NCBI RefSeq assembly: GCF_014204835.1
Contig: NZ_JACHMD010000001.1
Coordinates: 434,001-498,000 of the forward strand
Source of the DNA: Microbacterium marinum
GTDB lineage: Bacteria; Actinomycetota; Actinomycetes; Actinomycetales; Microbacteriaceae
DNA: 64,000 nucleotides
Direction of reading: 5' to 3'
This document shows positions 16,759 through 26,059 of the stretch, one piece after another. Numbering within the stretch: position 1 is the stretch's first letter; the number at the start of each line of letters is the position of its first letter. The position numbers were made by a program, and so were the translations under genes. The notes beneath the pieces are model-generated. The model was not told where the DNA came from and searched no databases. It saw only the letters and a list, made by a program, of their open reading frames with translations.

Positions 16759-17978
16759 TCACCGTCTTACGCAACGGCACCTACCGGGCGCTGTTCTTCG
16801 CCCAGGTCATCGCCCTTGTCGGCACCGGCCTGCTCACCGTTGCCCTCGGACTGCTCGCGTTCGAGATCGCCGGAGATGCCGCCGGATCGGTGCTCGGCAC
16901 CGCGTTGACGATCAAGATGGTCGCCTACGTCGGCGTCGCACCCCTGGTTGCAGCGCTCGTGGACAGGCTCCCCAAGAAGGCCGTTCTGGTCGGCGCCGAC
17001 GCCGTTCGACTCGCGATCGCGTTCACCCTGCCCTTCGTCCAGGACACCTGGCAGATCTACGTGCTCGTGTTCGTGCTGCAGTCCGCGTCCGCGACCTTCA
17101 CCCCCGCCTTCCAATCACTCATCCCGAGCGTGCTGCCCGACCCCCAGCAGTACACTCGTGCCCTCGCGCTGTCACGCCTCGCCTACGATCTCGACTCGAT
17201 CCTCAGCCCCGTCATCGCCGCAGCCCTACTTGCCGTGATCAGCTACAACAACCTGTTCGTGGGCACCGCCGTCGGCTTCGCCGCCTCCGCCACCCTCGTC
17301 CTCATCGCCCGCCTTCCCGCACACGTACCCGATGCGTCCACCGGCACGTTCTGGGAGCGGCTGCCAACCGGGCTGCGCGTGTTCGCCCGCACGCCCAGCC
17401 TCCGCTTCCTGATGGCCGCCAACGTGGTCGTCGCGGCCGGCACCGCTATCGTCCTGGTCAACTCCGTCGTCTACACCAAAGGCGTGTTCGACCTGGATGA
17501 CACCGCCCTCGCCCTCGCCCTCGGCGCGTATGGGGTCGGTTCCCTGATCATTGCCCTCAACGTCCCGTGGATCGTCGACCGCATCGGTGTCTTGTGCGCC
17601 ATGAGCATCGGTGCCTGGACGCTTGTTTCGGGTCTGATCGCGGCCATCGCGATGACGATTATCGCCACGACCACGGGAGAGGGCTGGTGGATGCTGCTTG
17701 CCACCTGGGCGTTGCTCGGTGCCAGTACCTCGCTGATTAACACCCCTTCGTCACGGCTTCTAGCCGACGCGTCCACCCCCGCTAACCGCAACCTGGTATA
17801 CACCGCACAATTCGCACTTTCGCACGGCTGCTTTCTGGTTAGCTACCCGATCGCGGGCTGGCTCGGTGTCATTGGACTGCCCATCGCGGCTAGCGCGCTG
17901 CTCGGATTCGCCATCGTCGGCGTTACCGCCTTGGCTGTGCTGTACAAACCAGCAGGTACCGTCGTCACCACTCTGTAA
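16755..17978 (+). CDS. MFS transporter paired with ArsR
   Basis: A 407-aa membrane protein with about 12 hydrophobic segments; the usual MFS loop appears as ALVDRLPKKAVL. Its start overlaps the ArsR stop by four bases, so expression follows metal-controlled repression. Homologues in such pairs usually export Ni, Co or other divalent metals or small drugs. It is the last gene before the transposon ends: the first transposase-type site of the left neighbouring element lies only 53 bp past its stop. Substrate is inferred from the regulator only. Confidence 0.85.
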   Translation: MITVLRNGTYRALFFAQVIALVGTGLLTVALGLLAFEIAGDAAGSVLGTALTIKMVAYVGVAPLVAALVDRLPKKAVLVGADAVRLAIAFTLPFVQDTWQIYVLVFVLQSASATFTPAFQSLIPSVLPDPQQYTRALALSRLAYDLDSILSPVIAAALLAVISYNNLFVGTAVGFAASATLVLIARLPAHVPDASTGTFWERLPTGLRVFARTPSLRFLMAANVVVAAGTAIVLVNSVVYTKGVFDLDDTALALALGAYGVGSLIIALNVPWIVDRIGVLCAMSIGAWTLVSGLIAAIAMTIIATTTGEGWWMLLATWALLGASTSLINTPSSRLLADASTPANRNLVYTAQFALSHGCFLVSYPIAGWLGVIGLPIAASALLGFAIVGVTALAVLYKPAGTVVTTL

Positions 17979-18031
17979 ACGATGAGCTGCGAGCACATGT
18001 TTCTGGCGGGTGTCGTCAGCTCGAACCGCGA

Positions 18032-18133
18032 TGGACAACTCGAGGAGTAGACACACGCGTTGGACGCGGACACTTTAGCCGCGATTCCTCGGTCTCGTCG
18101 AGTCGTCGTGGACATCTCTGAGCGGTTCCTACA
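18032..18133. mobile_element. Right end of a second, adjacent Tn7-like element
   Basis: The last 26 bases match the right end of the main transposon at 25 of 26 positions, ending CCTACA at 18133. TGGACA-type sites occur at 18032, 18068 (GGACAC) and 18109. These lie 102, 66 and 25 bases from the end, against 103, 68 and 25 in the main element. The sequence between is clearly diverged, so this is not a recent copy. It points to a related element whose body extends leftwards, perhaps including the metal island. No transposase genes for it are in the window. Confidence 0.8.
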
Positions 18134-18134
18134 G

Positions 18135-18139
18135 CCGAG
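18135..18139. repeat. Target-site duplication, left copy
   Basis: CCGAG directly before the transposon left end TGTAGG. The same five bases follow the right end at 49008-49012. Five-base duplications are the norm for Tn7-family transposition. Confidence 0.9.
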
Positions 18140-18207
18140 TGTAGGTTTTGTTTGAAGTTGTCCATTTCGCAGATGAAATGTCCACCACCTGTCCATCTGG
18201 ACATTTC
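18140..18207. repeat. Transposon left end with transposase sites
   Basis: TGTAGG starts at 18140. TGTCCA-type sites lie at 18159, 18179 and 18190, with one in reverse (TGGACA) at 18198. GAAATGTCCA (18175-18184) and TGGACATTTC (18198-18207) form an inverted pair. These are the expected TnsB-binding sites. Confidence 0.85.
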
Positions 18208-18248
18208 GGCGGCACGGCCGCCGACGAGCGATTACCTCGCAACGAGGT
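18207..18248 (-). terminator. Paired hairpins after drmC
   Basis: CGGCGGC-ACG-GCCGCCG (18207-18223) and ACCTCG-CAA-CGAGGT (18234-18248) are two short stems just past the drmC stop, read on the minus strand. They probably end the DISARM transcript before it reaches the transposon end. No T-tract is present. Confidence 0.45.
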
Positions 18249-18260
18249 GACGGGTGCAGA

Positions 18261-18971
18261 TCAGGCGTTGATGAGCTCGTAGAGCGACCCGTGCTTGCTC
18301 GTCATCATTGCCTCGACGGACGTGGCGAGGGCGCTGTCGCGGACGAGGATGCCGAACTCGACGTTTCGGTTCTCGGCTGAGTAGCTGAAGTTCGCGCTGG
18401 TGATCAGGAGCAGCTCGTGGTCGACCACGATGAACTTCGCGTGGCTCACGACCAGCTTGCCGTTCGGCAGGACCGCTGACCGGTACACCGTGGCTTGTGG
18501 GAGCTGCACCTTGATCGTCGTGGCGTCAGCGACCGCAGCGTCGACGTAGACGGTGACGACGACACCTGGCTGCTCCGATGCCGCCTTCAGTGTCGTCCAC
18601 ATCCGAGACGTGTCCTGGAAGTTGTAAGTCGCGGCCGTGACCGATTGTCGTGCAGAACCGACGATGCGGTGGAACTCGCTGGTCAGACGGCCCGTGTTGG
18701 CTTCGTTGCCAGGCATCGTCCATACCGGAACCAGCTCCCGCAGGACAGTCTTGGCTCCGGCAATGGCTCGCAGCACACTGACGGAACGTTCGCGGGCGCC
18801 AGGCTCAAACCCGCAGGCGGCGAGGAGTTCCTTCGCCTGGTCGCGTCGGCTGATCGCGATCTCGCGCACGGCGACGCTGACGGGCGTACCGAGTTCGAAC
18901 TGCAGCGCGAGCCGTTCCGCTTCGGTGGCGGTCAGGAAGCTGCCGAGTTGGTTGAGCGGGTCAGAGGCCAT
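18261..18971 (-). CDS. drmC: DrmC, phospholipase D-like DISARM protein
   Basis: A 236-aa protein with one PLD-type catalytic motif near the C-terminus: SHAKFIVVD followed by ITSANFSYSAENRN, the H-x-K-x(4)-D plus Asn/Ser arrangement of PLD nucleases. In DISARM, DrmC is the accessory PLD component. The start was placed at ATG 18971 (MASDPLNQ), which overlaps the drmB stop by 11 bp; the open frame extends 45 codons upstream, but that part is a shadow of drmB. Last gene of the operon drmD-drmMI-drmA-drmB-drmC. Confidence 0.9.
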   Translation of the reverse strand: MASDPLNQLGSFLTATEAERLALQFELGTPVSVAVREIAISRRDQAKELLAACGFEPGARERSVSVLRAIAGAKTVLRELVPVWTMPGNEANTGRLTSEFHRIVGSARQSVTAATYNFQDTSRMWTTLKAASEQPGVVVTVYVDAAVADATTIKVQLPQATVYRSAVLPNGKLVVSHAKFIVVDHELLLITSANFSYSAENRNVEFGILVRDSALATSVEAMMTSKHGSLYELINA

Positions 18972-20991
18972 GGGTGCTGCCGAAGAACCCGGGGACGACC
19001 GGGCCTTTCGCGGTGGGGAGGTCGAGGAGGAACCGGCGGTCCAGGAATCGGTTGGCCTTCTCGCAGGAGGTCTCGGAGGCGAAGGCGCAGGTGTGGCAGG
19101 CCGCACCGTGGAGGAAGTCCTCCGGGTCCGATGGGGTGCGTTGGGCGCAGACCGGGTCGGAGGAGCACCGCGCGGCCCGGCGCAGCGCCGCTAGCACGAT
19201 GCTCTGGAGCTTTACCGGTTCCGACAGCGCCACCAGACCGCCGAGCGTTCCGTCGCTGTCGGATGCAGTCGTACAGATGAGCAGCCCCGCGGCCGCCTCA
19301 CGCCCGGGCTCTTCCCGCCAGGCGTATATGCGCTCGGTGAGACTGGCGGCGCCGTAGCCGGAGTACATTGCCATCTCGCGAATGAGGATGTGCGACAGCG
19401 TGTGGACGAGCCAATACCGGGGACCGGGCAGTCGGGTGTCGGGATTTACGGCGGCGGCGGTCTCGGAAAAGCGCCGAGTGAAGTTGCGACGGTGCGCCTC
19501 GACGTGGGAGTTCCACAGCGGGGTGGACTCGATGTGTCGTTCCCACTGCCCGACGGCGTCGAGGTCGAGTTGCAAGAAGATGCCTTCGCCGCGGTCTTCG
19601 GTTGCAGGTACCCAGGAGGGCTTGCCGTTCCGGGTGAGTTCGACCAGGCGTGAGGCGACGTCGTTGACCCGGTCCATCTCATCGAGGCGGGTGAAGCCAA
19701 GCACCGCGTTGACCTTCTTCATCCGGTTGACTCCGACAACGCGGTGAATGCGCGGGTGCAGATCCGGGCCGCGCTGCATCTCGGTGACCATCAGCCCGGT
19801 GTTGTTCTGCTGTTCGGGGAACAGCGTCGGCTTCTGGAGGTAGCGCCACTCGGGGATGAGCAACTCGATCGGGTCCCAGTTGGCGCGGCGCTCCTCTCGG
19901 TCCGCCTCGGACTCCGGCGGTGCGATCACGTCTGCGATGGCAGCAGCGATGTCGGCGTCGGTGAGCCCGGCGACGTCGATGTTGCGCGCCCCAGCCAGGG
20001 CGCGGATCACCGCGATCTGGTCGGCGAACTGCCGGATCTGGTCGATGCCGAGTTCGACGCGGAGATGGTCGGCAAGTGCTTCCTTCTGCTCGGCGTCCGA
20101 GCGCGGCATGACGATGATGCTCTGCGTTGAGGGGAACCACAGGTTCGAGGCGCCCATCATGATGAGCGCGGGCTGCGCCCTGCAGCCGGGAAAGAACGCG
20201 CCGAGGTGGGGATGGCGTCCGCGGCACGTCTGGGGCAGTTTGAGCCGCCCCTTCGCCCCCTGGGCTTCCGCCATGCCGCGTGTGGCGTTGCACGACTGGC
20301 AGATGATCGTCGAGCCGACGCTCTTGCCGACGTTGGCGTCGCGCATCTTGAGGTCGGGGTTCTCAGCGTTCGGGCACTTCTGACCCCGGTGAACCCAGAG
20401 GGTGTAGGGAAACTCGTCGAGGTGTCCGTTGGTACAGGTCAGCAGGTGCTGTGCGGGGACGGCCGGACTGCCCTCGCGGCGCCCCCGTCCGCCGCGGCCA
20501 GGGCAGGGCTTGTGGGTGAACTGGGCGACGTCTGGCCGGAACGGATGCGTGTTCGTGTAGGTGAACCGGGGGAGCGGGCCGAGGTAGTCGCAGCCGGTGC
20601 ATCGGAACCACTGCGGGAACACCCGCGCGGGAAGGCCGAGGTCCGAGCCCTCGGTCGACATCGAGCCCTTCTTGGGCTGCCACGGGAACGGCCGCAGCGC
20701 GTCGACCTGGGGGCCGAGGTGCAGACGGACGACGTTGAGTAAGCGCGGTTCGAGGATCGTCGGGACGACCTCGCGGCGCTTCCAGATCGGCTCCCAGTCG
20801 TCGAGTCCGGCGGGCATGACCGAGAAGTTCGGCAAGTCCATGATCGCGCCAGGACCGTAGGTGTACAGGAGCGAAGAAGGACGCGCGGACCCGACCTTGG
20901 CTCGATTCTTCGCGAGGCCTTCGTCCGCGTCGCCGAGCGGGTCGAGGGCGTCGTTGTTGTCGGCCAGTGGCGTGGTGGTGGTGTCGGTCAT
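18961..20991 (-). CDS. drmB: DrmB, DUF1998-containing DISARM protein
   Basis: A 676-aa protein. Near residue 34 it carries GSARPSSLLYTYGPGAIMDLP, the typical DrmB opening. Cys pairs follow (CTGC, CTNGHLDEF, CQSC), then a C-terminal DUF1998 region with YSGYGAASLTERIYAW and a terminal AACHTCAFASETSCE cluster that likely binds zinc. DrmB works with the helicase DrmA in the core DISARM complex that restricts unmodified phage DNA. The start overlaps the drmA stop (ATGA on the minus strand), which fixes it and implies coupled translation. Confidence 0.92.
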   Translation of the reverse strand: MTDTTTTPLADNNDALDPLGDADEGLAKNRAKVGSARPSSLLYTYGPGAIMDLPNFSVMPAGLDDWEPIWKRREVVPTILEPRLLNVVRLHLGPQVDALRPFPWQPKKGSMSTEGSDLGLPARVFPQWFRCTGCDYLGPLPRFTYTNTHPFRPDVAQFTHKPCPGRGGRGRREGSPAVPAQHLLTCTNGHLDEFPYTLWVHRGQKCPNAENPDLKMRDANVGKSVGSTIICQSCNATRGMAEAQGAKGRLKLPQTCRGRHPHLGAFFPGCRAQPALIMMGASNLWFPSTQSIIVMPRSDAEQKEALADHLRVELGIDQIRQFADQIAVIRALAGARNIDVAGLTDADIAAAIADVIAPPESEADREERRANWDPIELLIPEWRYLQKPTLFPEQQNNTGLMVTEMQRGPDLHPRIHRVVGVNRMKKVNAVLGFTRLDEMDRVNDVASRLVELTRNGKPSWVPATEDRGEGIFLQLDLDAVGQWERHIESTPLWNSHVEAHRRNFTRRFSETAAAVNPDTRLPGPRYWLVHTLSHILIREMAMYSGYGAASLTERIYAWREEPGREAAAGLLICTTASDSDGTLGGLVALSEPVKLQSIVLAALRRAARCSSDPVCAQRTPSDPEDFLHGAACHTCAFASETSCEKANRFLDRRFLLDLPTAKGPVVPGFFGSTHGL

Positions 20992-23900
20992 CAGTCGTCC
21001 TCCCCGGTGGGCAGCGCCCAGTTGTCAACGCCTTCGGGAGTTCTCGCGAAGAGTCGGTCTGGTACGGGCGAGACGAGAATGTTGATCTCCGGCTGCACTT
21101 CGCGCATCGAGTTGGCGATCACGAACGGCGCTTCACTGGAACTGCCAACTTTGGCGCGGTGGTTTTCGGGGCTGATAATGAGCGGCAGGTACTTGTCGCC
21201 CTCGCCAGTGCGCTCGTAGACGAGTGTCTGGTGCCGCTCGCTGGCATACCCGGCGCGGCTTGTCCACCGGTCGACCCGGTTCGTCAGTAGGTCGCTGGCC
21301 TTCTTCGTGAGGTCATCGTCCTGCGACGCGGCGAGAATCCGCGCCTTCAGCCGGTCGATGATCCCGACGACTGCGGGATGCTGTGAGGCGATCTTGCCCG
21401 CCTCACGCTCGGGCGATAGACCGTCGGCGATAGTCGCCTGGGCGACGCGCGCGGCGCTAACCAGTAGCCCGTCGATGCCTCGCTCCAGCGAGGTCGGCGA
21501 GAACGGCGTGACGGAGAGTGCCTCGACCTGCTTGTAGAAGGTGTCGTGGTAGTGCCGGAACTGCTCGAAGTGGGCGAGGTCGCGTGGCCGCGCCCAGTTT
21601 CCCAGCGACACGACCAGGCCCGGGCGTGTCGCGTCGCGGCCCACTCGCGATGACGCCTGGATGTACTCGGCGGTGTTCTTCGGCTGGCCGACCACGAGCA
21701 TGAGCCCGAGGCGCTGCACGTCCACGCCAACCTGGAGCATCGACGTGGCGAGGACGACGTCGAAGGGGGCGTCCCCGTCGCGCTTGGGGGCGACCTTGTC
21801 TTCTCGGCGCAACGCGATTCGTGCCTGGAACGCCGCGGTCGTGTCATAGCCCGGGTCGAACTCGAGCCCGAGCTTGTCGAGGGTCTTGCCGATGTCGGCA
21901 CCTGAGATCCGTGACGTCAGCTCCGCCACGTTGAGGTTTCCGAACGTGGTGCCATACCGCCGCGGGAATCCGGAGTCGCGGCGGGGGTTGCCTACCCGCG
22001 TACTGACGTCGTCATCGACATAGCGGCGCATGCCGGCCAGCTCCCGCGTGGCGTTGAAGTACCCGACGAGAGTCATGTATGGGTCTGCCTCGATCCCAGT
22101 GCGGTCGAGCAGCAACTGGCCTGCAAGTAGCAGCACCTCGGCGAGGCGAATCTCGGCGCTCGACAGGCGCACGCCCGGCGCGCTGACGCCGACGTAGCGT
22201 CGGCCGGGATTCTGCTCGGAGACTTCGACTTCGCGCGAGAAGAAGGTGTCGGCCACGTCGAGCACCTGCGGCGGGAAGATCTCCACCTTGCGGCCGTAGA
22301 GCTGCCGTACCTGCTCGACCGCGTTGCGCACGGTGGCCGTCGAGGCGACGATCAGAGGCTTGACCGGTTTGCCCTCGGGCGTCTCCCACGAGCACAGCGT
22401 CTCGATGGCGACCTCGAACAGACCAACGGCCGTGCCAAGCGCCCCGGTGATGAGGTGCAACTCGTCCTGGATGATCAGGTCCGGCGGGCGCAGGCGCCCG
22501 ACCGACATGACCGTCGCGGCGGGGTGACCGTTGTTCGCCGGGTGCGACTGCACGGTGCAGCCTGTGTAGTCGGGGTGGACGTAGCCGTGCCGCCCGCAGC
22601 GCCTGCTCACGAACCCGAACAGCGAGGCGGCCTCGCCCTCGCGCGCGAGCCGTGCGAACTTGTCGACGGTCGCGATGACGAATGCCGGTGTGAGTCGGTA
22701 GATCTCCTCGTCCACGGTGAGCACCGGGAGTCCCTCGGGAACGCCGCCTCCCTTGGAGAACGGGCACCGGCCCAGCTCGTCACCGCAGTGCACGAACACC
22801 CGGCGACTGGTGGCGTCACCCTTCACGTTCGCCGGGGTGATCTCGGTCCCGCACCACGGGCAGCGCTGAATCTGAAGGACCGTCAGGCGGTGCGAAGCAC
22901 CATCGTTGACCTTCTTGAGCTGCTCGTCAGCTTCCTCGAACCGCTTCGGACTGACGTCGGTGCCGACCCAGAGGCCGATGCGGAACGGTTCGGTTCCCCA
23001 GGTCTCTTCGTCCTCGCGGCGAGCGAGTTCGGCGGCGCAGACGAGTGCGGTCGCACGCTGGAACTGCTGCGCCGTCAGCAGGCGCAGCGTGTATCGCATC
23101 AGCACCGATACGCCATCGCTGCCGTTCAGAGCACCGTCGATCGACTGCACGACCGCCTGCCGACGGCGGATTGCGAACGTGTAGGCGGCCAGGCCCAGGT
23201 ACGCCTCAGTCTTGCCACCACCTGTCGGGAAGAAGAGCAGCTCCACGCGGGCCTGATGCTCCGCGCTGCGCAACGCGGTCGTCGGGTCGGTCAGCGACCC
23301 GAGCTGCATGAGAATGAACGCGAGCTGGAACGGACGCCACGACGCGACGGGCTTTCCGTCAGCCTCGGCCGATTCAAGGTCCTGCCGCGCCTGCGCGATC
23401 GGCAGTGCCGAGTCGGACTTTCGCGCTTCGGCGACCTGGGAAGCGAGGCGCTGATCGCGCATGACCCTGTTCATGAACTGGAAGCACTGAAGCCCAGTGG
23501 CGTCGGAGGCGACGAACTCCAGCCCGTCGACAAGGCGTTGGTGCGCCTGCCGCGCCTCCCACAGCACCACATCGGCGATCTCTTGCAGGTGCTCGGGAAG
23601 CTGTGCCGCCACCCCTTCCTGCCGGTCGAGCCACGCCCCATAGCCGGAGACCAAGGGAGCAAGCCCGGCGCGCAACTCGTCAGAACCGACGGAGGCCAGC
23701 GTCTTCATCGACAGCGTCGCACCCTCAACCTCGCCGGCCCTAGTCTGCGGAGTCTCGGCCTTCGGCAACCACGTCGTCGACACCGACGTCGCGCGCCGCG
23801 AACCCTTGCGCACAACCCAGTCGGCCGAGCAGGTGCGGCCGATCGCGAACTCGAGCCGGTCCTTGTACTGGAGGTCGAGCCGCCGCACCTCGTCGTCGTG

Positions 23901-24704
23901 CTCGGGCCAGTCCTGTTCCAGCACGTCTCGCACCGGCAAGAATGCCTCAGCGCCACCGGCGTCGATGAGAAGCTTCGTCTGGAACATCCACATGTTCGAC
24001 GGGATAGGAAGTGGCGTCTCGCGGTCGTTGCACAGCGCGATCTCCACGAGCACCCGACCAAACTCGGCGTCGTCGTAGCGATCGATCCGCAGGCAGATCG
24101 CATCGCGCAACACAACCGTCTCGGTGCGACCGGGAGTCAGCGCAGCGAGAGTGATGGTCCGGGTTTCCTCGATCGGCGAGCGCTGGTACTTCCGAATGGG
24201 TCGCCCGGCCTTCGACACGTCGTCGGTCTCGACCGTCTCGTAGGTGCCCCACGACGCCGTGACGTGGAACGACTCGAGATCGCTGGGCACCTGGAATCGC
24301 AGCCCCATCGACGCCGGGATCATCAACCCTTGCTTGGGTGCGCGGTCCTCGACGTCGTCCTCTTCGGCATCCGCCTCGCTCTCGTCGGCCGCAACCGTCG
24401 GGACTCCGCGCCCTTCGGTCACACCGTCCTCGTCGAGACGCACCTCGGCCAGGTCGTCGGCGTCGTCCTGGTCGAGTCCCGAGCCATCGGTGGTCGTGAG
24501 TTTGACCGGCGCGATCAGCCCGACGAGGTACATCTGCTTCGGGCTGAACGGGAGCAGTTCTTCGTCTCCGTGGATCGGCCCCAGCAGCTCGCGTTCCAAG
24601 ATGTCCACAAGGTTCTCGCGCACGCCGAACGACGTGCCGTCGGTCGGGAAGTTGAGCACGTAGCCCGAGTCCGCTGGGGTGGGCGCGTCCGTGCTCTCTG
24701 CCAT
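20991..24704 (-). CDS. drmA: DrmA, DISARM helicase
   Basis: A 1237-aa SF2-type helicase. Walker A is FFPTGGGKTEAYLG (Lys near 498) and Walker B is QDELHLI (DELH near 747-750). A helicase C-terminal domain follows with VGVDVQRLGLML and QASSRVGRD. Four-Cys zinc motifs (CPWCG) lie between. Size and motif order match DrmA, which with DrmB forms the DISARM core. Two ATG codons are possible; 24704 (MAESTDAP) is chosen because residues before it look unlike the conserved start, but 24728 cannot be excluded. The recombinase gene lies upstream, separated by a 60-bp gap, so transcription may read through it or begin there. Confidence 0.92.
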   Translation of the reverse strand: MAESTDAPTPADSGYVLNFPTDGTSFGVRENLVDILERELLGPIHGDEELLPFSPKQMYLVGLIAPVKLTTTDGSGLDQDDADDLAEVRLDEDGVTEGRGVPTVAADESEADAEEDDVEDRAPKQGLMIPASMGLRFQVPSDLESFHVTASWGTYETVETDDVSKAGRPIRKYQRSPIEETRTITLAALTPGRTETVVLRDAICLRIDRYDDAEFGRVLVEIALCNDRETPLPIPSNMWMFQTKLLIDAGGAEAFLPVRDVLEQDWPEHDDEVRRLDLQYKDRLEFAIGRTCSADWVVRKGSRRATSVSTTWLPKAETPQTRAGEVEGATLSMKTLASVGSDELRAGLAPLVSGYGAWLDRQEGVAAQLPEHLQEIADVVLWEARQAHQRLVDGLEFVASDATGLQCFQFMNRVMRDQRLASQVAEARKSDSALPIAQARQDLESAEADGKPVASWRPFQLAFILMQLGSLTDPTTALRSAEHQARVELLFFPTGGGKTEAYLGLAAYTFAIRRRQAVVQSIDGALNGSDGVSVLMRYTLRLLTAQQFQRATALVCAAELARREDEETWGTEPFRIGLWVGTDVSPKRFEEADEQLKKVNDGASHRLTVLQIQRCPWCGTEITPANVKGDATSRRVFVHCGDELGRCPFSKGGGVPEGLPVLTVDEEIYRLTPAFVIATVDKFARLAREGEAASLFGFVSRRCGRHGYVHPDYTGCTVQSHPANNGHPAATVMSVGRLRPPDLIIQDELHLITGALGTAVGLFEVAIETLCSWETPEGKPVKPLIVASTATVRNAVEQVRQLYGRKVEIFPPQVLDVADTFFSREVEVSEQNPGRRYVGVSAPGVRLSSAEIRLAEVLLLAGQLLLDRTGIEADPYMTLVGYFNATRELAGMRRYVDDDVSTRVGNPRRDSGFPRRYGTTFGNLNVAELTSRISGADIGKTLDKLGLEFDPGYDTTAAFQARIALRREDKVAPKRDGDAPFDVVLATSMLQVGVDVQRLGLMLVVGQPKNTAEYIQASSRVGRDATRPGLVVSLGNWARPRDLAHFEQFRHYHDTFYKQVEALSVTPFSPTSLERGIDGLLVSAARVAQATIADGLSPEREAGKIASQHPAVVGIIDRLKARILAASQDDDLTKKASDLLTNRVDRWTSRAGYASERHQTLVYERTGEGDKYLPLIISPENHRAKVGSSSEAPFVIANSMREVQPEINILVSPVPDRLFARTPEGVDNWALPTGEDD

Positions 24705-24764
24705 GGGCACCAGTCTGCCGCAGACCACTGACGTTGATCGGTGTCGGCCACGCGGATGTGGCTG

Positions 24765-26030
24765 TTACGACGACCACGTCAACAACACTCGCTCCTCGTC
24801 GAAGTAGCGACCGACGACGCCGCGTCGGATCACGAGCGTGTCCAACTGAGACACGAGCACCGCGCGCCGTGCCATGTCGTCATGGCCGGCGCGTGCCCAT
24901 GCGTCGTCGACTGTGAGGTCGCCGATGAGTTCGTTGGCGCGCTCGATGAGGAGCCGGTCGATCAGGTAGTCGTCGAGCGCGGTGCGTCCGATCGTCTGGC
25001 GGCACTTCGGGCAGTAGAGCACGGGTCGCTTCTGGTTCGTGCCGCGGCAGAGGTGCACCGCGCACTCAGCGCACCGGGCCACGCGCGACAGGAACGCGCT
25101 CGTGGACTGGCGCTCGGCCTTCTTCCGGGCCTGAGGCACGGTCCGGGCGTCAAGCAACCGCTGCAAGGTCGCAAACTCCTCGGTCGTGATGATGGCGAGC
25201 GCCCGGCTGACGACCGGCCGTCCTCGTTCGTCTCGAAGCACGGCGAACGGGTCGACCCGCTTGGCGCTCTTGGCGCGGCCCGGGTTGTGCGGGGTCATCC
25301 CGGCCAGCACGGGGTTTCTCAGGAGGCCATCGACGGTCTGCCTGTTCCACGACGTGCTGCCCGATGTCCGCTCGGTGCGTCGCGCGGGAAGCGGGGCTCC
25401 GCTGTCAGTGAGCCAGGTAGCGATCGCGTTCACTGTGTCGCCGCTCAGTGCCTTGGCAACCGCGTCGGAGAGCCACCCGATTCGCTCGTCGTCCTTCACC
25501 AGCACACGGCCGGGACCGTCGGGGTTCGACACGGACTGATATCCATACGGGATGCCACCGCCGGGCCATCGGCCATCCTTGAGGATCTGTGCGCGGGCCG
25601 CTCGCACCCTGGCACGGATGGCTTCGGCTTCCATCTCGCCGAAGACCGCGAGCATGACCGCGAAGGCGCGGCCCTGGGGACTTGTCATGTCGATCGGGTC
25701 CTCTACGGCGACCAAACCAGCGCCGCGCTTCTGGAGGGTCTCGTCGGCGTGGAGGAAGTCGAGCACCCGACGGGCGAGCCGGTCGACCTTCCAGATGATG
25801 ACGGCATCGAAGTCACGAGCAGCGAGCAGCGACTTCCACCCGTGACGCTCCTCGGGCCGGTTGGACGTGGCAGAGACACCGTCATCGACGAACTCGCCGA
25901 CGATCTCCCACCCGCGGGCTTCGGCGTAGCGGCGGCAAGACTGGAGCTGACGAGCGATAGAGACGGACTCCTCCTTGGTGACACTGAGGCGGGCATACAG
26001 GACGCAGCGGCGTGCTTTGCTAAGGTTCAT
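24765..26030 (-). CDS. Serine site-specific recombinase inside the DISARM operon
   Basis: A 421-aa large serine recombinase. The catalytic domain opens YARLSVTKEES (Ser16) and contains IIWKVDRLARRVLDF. A recombinase domain (GGIPYGY) follows, then a zinc ribbon with CAECAVHLC and CPKC. The start MNLSKARR at 26030 is chosen; the open frame continues 119 codons further, but that segment overlaps the methyltransferase cassette on the other strand. It lies only about 30 bp from the cassette edge. Position next to inverted methyltransferase copies suggests it drives an inversion that swaps the C-terminus of DrmMI. It could instead be the remnant of a separate insertion. Catalytic residues appear intact. 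Confidence 0.88.
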   Translation of the reverse strand: MNLSKARRCVLYARLSVTKEESVSIARQLQSCRRYAEARGWEIVGEFVDDGVSATSNRPEERHGWKSLLAARDFDAVIIWKVDRLARRVLDFLHADETLQKRGAGLVAVEDPIDMTSPQGRAFAVMLAVFGEMEAEAIRARVRAARAQILKDGRWPGGGIPYGYQSVSNPDGPGRVLVKDDERIGWLSDAVAKALSGDTVNAIATWLTDSGAPLPARRTERTSGSTSWNRQTVDGLLRNPVLAGMTPHNPGRAKSAKRVDPFAVLRDERGRPVVSRALAIITTEEFATLQRLLDARTVPQARKKAERQSTSAFLSRVARCAECAVHLCRGTNQKRPVLYCPKCRQTIGRTALDDYLIDRLLIERANELIGDLTVDDAWARAGHDDMARRAVLVSQLDTLVIRRGVVGRYFDEERVLLTWSS

Positions 26031-26059
26031 CGGGCCAGCGCATCGGCCTTGCCGTCGCA

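Noticed and set aside
22455..24731. Plus-strand open frame of 758 codons
   Set aside because: Antisense to drmA, whose helicase motifs are clear; the plus-strand translation has no domain.
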